Assembly: GCF_019012925.1 (NCBI RefSeq)
Contig: NZ_JAGIRL010000028.1
Location: forward strand, 1 to 9,643
DNA: 9,643 nt
Direction: 5' to 3'
From: Fusobacterium sp.
Lineage (GTDB): Bacteria; Fusobacteriota; Fusobacteriia; Fusobacteriales; Fusobacteriaceae
Part shown: piece by piece, positions 1 through 5,595 of the stretch
How positions within the stretch are numbered: position 1 is the first letter of the stretch
Layout: each line of letters opens with the position of its first letter
The notes under the pieces: generated by a model
What the model was told of the DNA's origin: nothing
Database searches by the model: none
What the model saw: the letters and a program-made list of their open reading frames with translations, nothing else
Made by a program: the position numbers and the translations under genes

Positions 1-1
1 A

Positions 2-211
2 AATATATTCTATTTGTACAAAGATGAACCAAAAGTAAAAGAGCTATTGAAAAGATATAAAGCTACAGGAAGTTTAACCCCTAGTGAGCTAGGATATTTA
101 ACAGATTATTTTGTAAATTCTTTTGGCAATTATGATTTACCTAATATTTTTTTTCAAGCAAGAAAAAAACATAAAAATTATAAAGAAATAAGTGCTAATA
201 GATATGATTAG
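2..211 (+). CDS. C-terminal end of an unidentified protein (5' end outside window)
   Basis: The reading frame is open from the first complete codon of the window to a TAG at 209-211, so this is most likely the last 69 residues of a longer gene. A TTG at 14 could serve as a start, but no Shine-Dalgarno site is visible in the few bases before it and the frame stays open upstream of it. The visible part is hydrophilic and probably helical, with a lysine-rich stretch near the start and another near the end (RKKHKNYK), and no membrane segment. I do not recognise a family. It lies 18 bases before the lipase-like gene and shares its direction, so it probably belongs to the same operon. Confidence 0.6.
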   Translation, partial: NIFYLYKDEPKVKELLKRYKATGSLTPSELGYLTDYFVNSFGNYDLPNIFFQARKKHKNYKEISANRYD

Positions 212-229
212 GAGAGAGGAAGTCGAAAA

Positions 230-2053
230 ATGATGATTAAAGATGTAGAATATGCTTTTTTTGCCCAATTATCATATTTAAATTGGAATAATTTAGATTT
301 AAATAAGTTAAAAGACCATGACGAATATAATGACAAGGAATTTATAAAATTTTTAAACTTATCTGACGTATGGAACGAGATAAAACGTAAAGATACAATA
401 GAACCAAGAGTAGAAAATGGAATATTGATGTATGATGAGGCTGATAAGAGATTATTTGGAGTTTTTGGTATAGTTAGAAATAAAGAAAATCCCAAATTAA
501 TGAATCCATACTACGATTTTAATGGTTGGCAGTTTATATATAGTGCTGATAAAACTAAATTATATAGAGATAAGTACAAATTTGAAGATGTAGAGGATGA
601 TGGTTTTTATGCAGTAGCTTTTATGAAAGATGAGAACATAGTCATAGCATATAGAGGAACTGAGCCAGAGCAATTAAAGGATTTACTAACAGATTTAGAT
701 ATAGGATTTTTAAATAGAAGTCACTCTCAACTAGTTTCTGCATATTTGTTTGCTGAATATGTAAAGGAGTTATATCCCAATAAGAAGATTCACTTAACAG
801 GACATAGTTTGGGTGGGTGTCTAACTCAGTATGTTTATGTATGTACCAATAAAAAATATCCAACAGTCACTTGGAATGCTTTAGGTTTAGGAAAACATAA
901 AAATAAGATAACTGATGGAATATTTTGGGGAAATGATATAACAGACTATATAGGGTTATACTCATTACAAATGCAATGTGAATTAGAGGAAAAAGTATTA
1001 GAAAAAAATGGAAATATAAAGGATAAAATTATTCTCTCTAGTGAAAAAGAAAATATAGATTCAATTTTTAATGTACTAAATCCTAGAGCAACAGAAATCT
1101 ATGAGAAGGGAAAGTATACAGTAATAGAGAAAGATGGATTTTCTCTAAGCTTTGTTGATTCTAATTCTGTTGGAAGAAATAGAGAGGAGAGAAATAACTT
1201 AACTTCTGAACAAAGAAAGCAATTAGAAAAGGAATTAAAAATAAAATCAATTGAAATATATTGGCTACTTAGAGGAATAAGAAATTACCAATTATCTTTT
1301 GAAGTTCAGTCTGAAAATATAAAAAACTACTATAATTCAAAAGATTGGACTGCGCTATTACAAACTAGAGAAGGAAATATAATAGATGTTTTAACTGGTG
1401 AAGTGGGTAAGCAAGAGCCTATAAATGATACAAAAACAAGAGTAATAAAAGAAACAATAGATAAGTTTGGCTTTACATACCACAGTGTCAACGATTTTTT
1501 AATGTATATGAATAAAGAAGGAATGATTGAAGTAGGAAAATACAATGAGATATTTACTAAAAATCTAATAAAAACAATATATCAATATATTAAACCAACA
1601 AATAACTGTCTGAAACTAGAGATATTTAAGGAAAGTAGTACAAAATATACAGATAAAGAAAAACCATTTGAAAGATTCCATACATTAGCAAAAAAGGAAA
1701 GAGTATTTTTGAGAAATCTAACATTGATAGAAGAAGCGAAGATAAAATATTTAACACCTTCTATAAATGTTTTATCATCAGATGTTAATGACTATATTCA
1801 CTATACTCCATTTACATTTAAACTAGATAAAAATGATGAAGAAGGAGTATATGTAATAGGACAGCTATCTAATGTAACTTTAGCAGGAATAAAAGGTGGG
1901 GTGGAATCACAACTGATACAGATTAAAGAAAGAAAAAAGAAAGAAGAGACAAAAGGTTTAAAATTATCAAATCAAAACAATGAAAAATATTATCAAAATT
2001 TTAGTACTAAAGGTGGATTTAAATTCAATGGTAGAGGAGAATATTGTAATTAA
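230..2053 (+). CDS. Lipase-like alpha/beta hydrolase (class 3 / DUF2974 type), possible effector
   Basis: A 607-residue protein whose N-terminal ~260 residues look like an alpha/beta-hydrolase lipase. It opens with an aromatic DUF2974-like segment (EYAFFAQLSYL). It has the AYRGT strand-turn at residues 140-144, typical of class 3 lipases, and the nucleophile elbow GHSLGG at 191-196 with Ser193 as the predicted nucleophile. The acid is probably Asp239 in an ITDYIG segment; the catalytic His is not assigned. Residues ~270-607 are lysine/glutamate-rich and unrecognised. There is no signal peptide or membrane helix, so it is either cytoplasmic or exported by a dedicated machine. The likely reaction is ester hydrolysis of a lipid or phospholipid. 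The start is ATG 230, preceded by a GA-rich ribosome site (214-220); ATG 233 follows directly. Its position before FHA, PP2C and kinase genes recalls lipase effectors of type VI secretion, but that role is inferred. Confidence 0.8.
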   Translation: MMIKDVEYAFFAQLSYLNWNNLDLNKLKDHDEYNDKEFIKFLNLSDVWNEIKRKDTIEPRVENGILMYDEADKRLFGVFGIVRNKENPKLMNPYYDFNGWQFIYSADKTKLYRDKYKFEDVEDDGFYAVAFMKDENIVIAYRGTEPEQLKDLLTDLDIGFLNRSHSQLVSAYLFAEYVKELYPNKKIHLTGHSLGGCLTQYVYVCTNKKYPTVTWNALGLGKHKNKITDGIFWGNDITDYIGLYSLQMQCELEEKVLEKNGNIKDKIILSSEKENIDSIFNVLNPRATEIYEKGKYTVIEKDGFSLSFVDSNSVGRNREERNNLTSEQRKQLEKELKIKSIEIYWLLRGIRNYQLSFEVQSENIKNYYNSKDWTALLQTREGNIIDVLTGEVGKQEPINDTKTRVIKETIDKFGFTYHSVNDFLMYMNKEGMIEVGKYNEIFTKNLIKTIYQYIKPTNNCLKLEIFKESSTKYTDKEKPFERFHTLAKKERVFLRNLTLIEEAKIKYLTPSINVLSSDVNDYIHYTPFTFKLDKNDEEGVYVIGQLSNVTLAGIKGGVESQLIQIKERKKKEETKGLKLSNQNNEKYYQNFSTKGGFKFNGRGEYCN

Positions 2054-2076
2054 ATTATTTTAAGGAGGAATAGATT

Positions 2077-2601
2077 ATGAAATTAGAAAGATGTGAGAAT
2101 GGACATGTATATAACGCTTCACAACACAAGGCATGTCCTTATTGTAACAGTGAGAGATTAGAGCAGGCAGAGGTAAGAGAAGAAGTTGTAGCAATGGATA
2201 GAGTTGAAATAGAAGATGAGGCTACACAGTCTTATTGGGCAAATGAGATAGCAATAGAACCTGTTGTAGGTTGGTTAGTTTGTATAGATGGTTATGATAA
2301 AGGAAAGGATTACAAATTAAAAACAGAAAAAAACTTCATAGGAAGAACTCCAGAGATGGATATTTGTATAGAAGGAGATAATTCAATTTCTAGAAAAAAT
2401 CACGCTATAATAGCATACAATCCTAAAAATAGAGAGTTTGTTATTACACCAGGTGAGGGGACAGGAATAGTATATGTGCAAAATGAAGCTGTATATGCTC
2501 CAACAAGATTACAGTCATTTAATGTTATTGAAATGGGAACATCAAAATTTGTATTTGTAGCTTTGTGTGGAGATGAATTTGATTGGAAGATAGATAAATA
2601 A
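2077..2601 (+). CDS. Zinc-ribbon FHA-domain protein (phosphothreonine reader)
   Basis: A 174-residue protein with two parts. Residues 1-25 form a compact zinc-binding motif with Cys6, His10, Cys20 and Cys23 (CENGH, then CPYC). An acidic linker follows, then an FHA domain at about 65-165. The FHA signature residues are present: Gly89-Arg90, Ser105 and His109 within SISRKNH, and Asn136 in the late loop. In known FHA domains the Arg, Ser and Asn contact phosphothreonine peptides, so binding competence is likely. It has no membrane segment. It starts 23 bases after the lipase-like gene behind a perfect AAGGAGG (2062-2068) with eight bases of spacing. With the PP2C-like and kinase genes directly downstream, it is the probable reader of a threonine-phosphorylation switch, equivalent in role to Fha1 of type VI secretion. 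The partner is unknown. Confidence 0.9.
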   Translation: MKLERCENGHVYNASQHKACPYCNSERLEQAEVREEVVAMDRVEIEDEATQSYWANEIAIEPVVGWLVCIDGYDKGKDYKLKTEKNFIGRTPEMDICIEGDNSISRKNHAIIAYNPKNREFVITPGEGTGIVYVQNEAVYAPTRLQSFNVIEMGTSKFVFVALCGDEFDWKIDK

Positions 2602-2628
2602 AATTTAGAAATATTAGGTGGATAATTT

Positions 2629-4908
2629 ATGAATAATATTTTAAATGAAGTAAATAAAGCAAAGTCTGGAGTTAAAAGGGCTGGGAATGATATAAAAAAA
2701 GTAAAAAGCTTAATTCCAACAAAAAATGAAGAGGAAGAATCAAAAGTTGAAAGTAAGGAAACAGGGAGGAAAGCAGAAAGTAAATTTATAACTTCTTTTG
2801 TATCAAGAATAGGAAAACAACCAGTTAATTGTGATTATTTTGGATATATAGAGTTACCAGACTTTGCTATATGGGCGTTAGCAGATGGATATGACGAAGA
2901 AAAAGGTGGAGAAGAAGCCAGTAAAATAGCAGTAGAAGAGGTAATTTCTCTTTTTATGGAAAAGCCTAGACTTTCAAAAAGATTTCTAAAAAAAATAATA
3001 TTAAAAGCACATAACAAGGTAGAGAATTTAAAAGAAAGAAGTAGAGAAAAACGTGGAATGAGTGCCTCACTTGTGGTATTCATAACAGACTATACGTCTA
3101 TGATATATGCAAATGTAGGAAATGCAAGACTTTATTTATTAAGAGATGATATAGTTACTGAAAAGACAGTGGATCATTCAATAGCTCATATGCTCTATGA
3201 AGCTCATCAGCTTGACTATAAAGAGATTAGATTTCATAGTCAAAGAAATAAGTTGACACAAGCTATGGGAGAGATGGATGGAATAAAACCATATATTTCA
3301 AAGAGAGTCCAATTATATGATGGAGATAGAATATTGCTATTAAGTCATGGAGCTTGGGAAAATTTAGATGAATCAGAAATAGAAGTAGAATTATCTAAAA
3401 CTGATAAAGTAGGAAAATGGATAGGTGCTATTGAGAATAAGTTAAAGGATAACTCTGATGAAAATATTCCTAACTATACTTTAGCAGGAATCTTTATAAA
3501 TGAGGTATCTCCAACAGGAAAGAAAAAGTCAAAAATTAATTATATGAAGTATTTGATAATAACTATAGTAATATTGGGGCTAAGTTTTTTCCTATACAAA
3601 GGATATTCTTTGAAAAAAGAGAGAGATGTAACTTATGAAAGAGCATATCAATATGAAAATGAAGGATTAAAATATGTGGAAAATGGAGATTTTGAAGAGG
3701 CGTTAGAGTATTTTGAAAAAAGTAAAAATGAATATACAGCTTTAGAAATTAGTCCACAAGAGGCAAATATAGTTTATAGAACAGTTTTCTCTCCTAAAAT
3801 AACCAATATAAACTTAGGACGACAGATGTTATTAGTTGATAAGAAAATTGAGCAGATAGGAGTTTTACAGGAAATTTTATCTGATGTGAATGAGGCTGAT
3901 AAATTGTATAATGCTAATGATTTTATTACAGCAGAAGAGATGTATAGAGAGGCTAAAGGTAAAATACCTCAGCTTAAGGACTTGAAATATAAGAAAATAG
4001 ATGAAATCTCAAGAAAAATAGATGACTCAATTACAGCTTGTAAAGGTTTAGCAGTAGCTTATAATATGAAGCTTGATGGAGATGAGCTTTTAGAACAAGA
4101 GGATATTGAGGGAGCTATTAGAAATTATCTTGAAGCTAAGTTAGTATTCTTAAAATTTAATAAGATAGATTTATTAGCAGAAGTAACTGAAAAGGCAGAA
4201 AGATTAGCTAAATCAAGAGAGAGAAAATATGATAGAGCTTTGATGTATGAGAAGAAAGCTTATGAGATAGAGAATTCCGATATAAATGGAGCTCTTGTAT
4301 ATCTTGAAATGGCTAAAGGAATCTATGCTGAGCTAAGAGATGAGGTTAGAAGACTAGAAATAGAGGGAAGAATTTTAAGATTAGCTGAAGTAAAAACTAC
4401 ATTAATAAAGGAAAATAAGGCATATTTAAATGAAGCCAAGGCATATGCTGACGGTGGAGAGTATGAAAGAGCATTGGCTATTATAAAAAAATCTCAAGAT
4501 ATTTCTGTTCAACTAAAAGATAATCAAAAATTAACTGATAGTATCCAAGAAGAGGGAGATTTATTCTTGGCTAATAGAAAATATCAGTTAGCTTATGAAA
4601 AATATAGTGAAGCCTACTCTGTTTCTGTAAATACTAATAATAAAATACAACAAGAGTATTTACAAGGAAGAATAGAAACTCTGAAAAAATATTTAGCAAT
4701 TAATAAAGATGAAAAGAAAGCTGATGACTTATTCAAAGAAGAAAAATATAAGGAAGCTAGAAATCTTTATGAAGAAGTTATGGAGAAATATAAAGGTTTA
4801 GAGGGAGATAAGTATTTTGAGAAAGAGAACTATGATATTCTAATGCAAGAGATAGAGGAAAAATATAAGAAGGCTAAGAAAAAAGCTAGTTGGATTCCAT
4901 TTCTATAA
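2629..4908 (+). CDS. Membrane-anchored PP2C-like (pseudo)phosphatase with TPR-like C-terminal array
   Basis: A 759-residue protein. Residues 1-55 are a charged linker. Residues ~57-292 follow the PP2C order: N-C-D at 67-69, ADGYD at 85-89 with GGEEAS after it, GMSAS at 143-147, VGNAR at 163-167, LSHGAW at 238-243 and PNYT at 281-284. Compared with active PP2C enzymes (ADG, GDSR, SDG, DNxT), only Asp86 of the four usual metal aspartates remains; the others are Asn165, His240 and, by my alignment, Pro281. Catalysis is therefore doubtful and a phospho-binding or scaffold role is possible. A single hydrophobic helix at ~308-323 follows a KKKSK stretch, so the PP2C part is probably cytoplasmic and the C-terminal part periplasmic. 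Residues ~337-730 contain about seven TPR-like helical repeats with an A-x-x-x-Y/F pattern. The start ATG is preceded by AGGTGG (2616-2621). Confidence 0.85.
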   Translation: MNNILNEVNKAKSGVKRAGNDIKKVKSLIPTKNEEEESKVESKETGRKAESKFITSFVSRIGKQPVNCDYFGYIELPDFAIWALADGYDEEKGGEEASKIAVEEVISLFMEKPRLSKRFLKKIILKAHNKVENLKERSREKRGMSASLVVFITDYTSMIYANVGNARLYLLRDDIVTEKTVDHSIAHMLYEAHQLDYKEIRFHSQRNKLTQAMGEMDGIKPYISKRVQLYDGDRILLLSHGAWENLDESEIEVELSKTDKVGKWIGAIENKLKDNSDENIPNYTLAGIFINEVSPTGKKKSKINYMKYLIITIVILGLSFFLYKGYSLKKERDVTYERAYQYENEGLKYVENGDFEEALEYFEKSKNEYTALEISPQEANIVYRTVFSPKITNINLGRQMLLVDKKIEQIGVLQEILSDVNEADKLYNANDFITAEEMYREAKGKIPQLKDLKYKKIDEISRKIDDSITACKGLAVAYNMKLDGDELLEQEDIEGAIRNYLEAKLVFLKFNKIDLLAEVTEKAERLAKSRERKYDRALMYEKKAYEIENSDINGALVYLEMAKGIYAELRDEVRRLEIEGRILRLAEVKTTLIKENKAYLNEAKAYADGGEYERALAIIKKSQDISVQLKDNQKLTDSIQEEGDLFLANRKYQLAYEKYSEAYSVSVNTNNKIQQEYLQGRIETLKKYLAINKDEKKADDLFKEEKYKEARNLYEEVMEKYKGLEGDKYFEKENYDILMQEIEEKYKKAKKKASWIPFL
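3637..4818 (+). repeat. Array of about seven TPR-like repeats (protein level)
   Basis: Within the PP2C-like gene, residues ~337-730 repeat a helix-turn-helix pattern such as NGDFEEALEYFEKS, DFITAEEMYREAK, EDIEGAIRNYLEAK, GEYERALAIIKKS, RKYQLAYEKYSEA and EKYKEARNLYEEV. Each has the small-residue and aromatic spacing of TPR units (G/K-x-Y/F-x-x-A, then Y/F-x-x-A/S). The repeats are divergent and separated by extra helices, so the exact number is uncertain. TPR arrays bind proteins, which suggests an interaction or sensing surface. The array lies after the membrane helix. Confidence 0.65.
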
Positions 4909-4917
4909 AAAATGTCA

Positions 4918-4922
4918 AAGGA
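4918..4922 (+). promoter_or_regulatory. Ribosome binding site that favours kinase start at 4930
   Basis: AAGGA lies seven bases before the in-frame ATG at 4930. The upstream ATG at 4912 follows the PP2C-like stop codon by three bases and has only ATTCCATTTCTATAAAA-type sequence before it, with no Shine-Dalgarno match at normal spacing. Start at 4912 would need translational coupling to the preceding stop. Confidence 0.5.
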
Positions 4923-4929
4923 AAAGAAA

Positions 4930-5595
4930 ATGAAAGTTCTAAGAAAAGGTAAAACATTTACTGTATATTATACAGAAAATAGTAGTAAAGAGAAAATTAT
5001 TTTGAAAATGATAAATAGTGAATATCTCAATGATAAAGAGAAATATCAAAAGATACTAAAACAATTTCAAATTGAAAAAGAGATATTGAAACAATTAGAT
5101 TTTGATTTTATGCCTAAATATATTGATAGTACAGAGCTTTGTTTGTGTATGAGCTATATTGAGGGAGAAAATTTAAAAGATATAAAAAATAAGTTGAACT
5201 ATGAAGAGAAGCTGGATATTTTAATCCAGCTCTCTAGAATAGTTAAAGAACTTCATAAAGCTAAAATTATTCATTGTGATATAAAGCCAGAGAATATCGT
5301 ATATAACAGAGGAAAGATATATATAATAGACTTTGGTTCAGCAATGTTAGATGGAGAAAAGGTTGAATATATTCAAGGAAGTAAAAATTATTCTGCTCCA
5401 GAGATTTATCAAGAGTTTATAAGATGCCCTCAAAATGATATATATAGTGTAGCATCTATATACAATCAGTTGATTGAAGAGGACAAGAAAGATTATAGAA
5501 TCATTTATGGAGGTATGAAAAAAGATAAAAGAGAAAGATTTAATAGTATAGATAAAATATTAAGAATTTTATTAGATATTAGGAGTAAGATATGA
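4930..5595 (+). CDS. Minimal soluble Ser/Thr protein kinase
   Basis: A 221-residue eukaryotic-type kinase made of little more than the catalytic core; family domains are usually ~260-270 residues. Residues are numbered from ATG 4930; an in-frame ATG at 4912 would add six. Visible motifs are the ATP-binding Lys26 (IILKM), helix-C Glu49 (FQIEKEIL), catalytic loop HCDIKPEN at 115-122 with Asp117 and Asn122, Asp134 of DFG, APE at 156-158 and the helix-F Asp in DIYSV. The key catalytic residues are intact, so activity is likely. Odd points are the glycine loop, which keeps only the middle Gly (Gly7; the others are Arg5 and Phe10), and HCD in place of HRD, which marks a non-RD kinase without the usual activation-loop control. 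There is no membrane helix or sensor domain. It follows the PP2C-like gene almost directly and overlaps the next gene by four bases, so it probably phosphorylates proteins of this operon. Confidence 0.88.
   Translation: MKVLRKGKTFTVYYTENSSKEKIILKMINSEYLNDKEKYQKILKQFQIEKEILKQLDFDFMPKYIDSTELCLCMSYIEGENLKDIKNKLNYEEKLDILIQLSRIVKELHKAKIIHCDIKPENIVYNRGKIYIIDFGSAMLDGEKVEYIQGSKNYSAPEIYQEFIRCPQNDIYSVASIYNQLIEEDKKDYRIIYGGMKKDKRERFNSIDKILRILLDIRSKI
5581..5585 (+). promoter_or_regulatory. Ribosome binding site of the Hsp70-like gene, inside the kinase gene
   Basis: AGGAG sits six bases before the ATG at 5592, within the last codons of the kinase. Start and stop overlap as ATGA (5592-5595), a standard arrangement for translational coupling that would tie the amounts of the two proteins together. 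Confidence 0.7.

Noticed and set aside
14..211. Complete 65-residue gene starting at TTG 14
   Set aside because: The frame is open to the very start of the window and TTG 14 has no ribosome site, so a truncated longer gene is more likely.
208..495. Minus-strand open frame opposite the start of the lipase-like gene
   Set aside because: It lies wholly against a strongly supported coding gene, with no ribosome site or recognisable protein; the composition is that of a complementary shadow. The same applies to minus-strand frames at 642-863, 1330-1545, 2835-3083, 6157-6399, 7217-7435 and 7529-7840.
2054..2076. Promoter or terminator between the lipase-like and FHA genes
   Set aside because: The gap is only 23 bases and is filled by the ribosome site; no hairpin with a T run is visible. 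The other gaps are equally short.
2629..4908. Frameshifted or broken PP2C gene
   Set aside because: The missing catalytic residues could suggest decay, but the 759-codon frame is intact, has a good ribosome site and keeps the fold motifs and repeats, so functional divergence is more likely.
2077..5595. Canonical TerY-P tellurite/phage-resistance triad or canonical T6SS regulator set
   Set aside because: A TerY-P triad needs a VWA-domain TerY protein, which is absent. None of the core T6SS genes is visible, so neither name is justified from this window alone.
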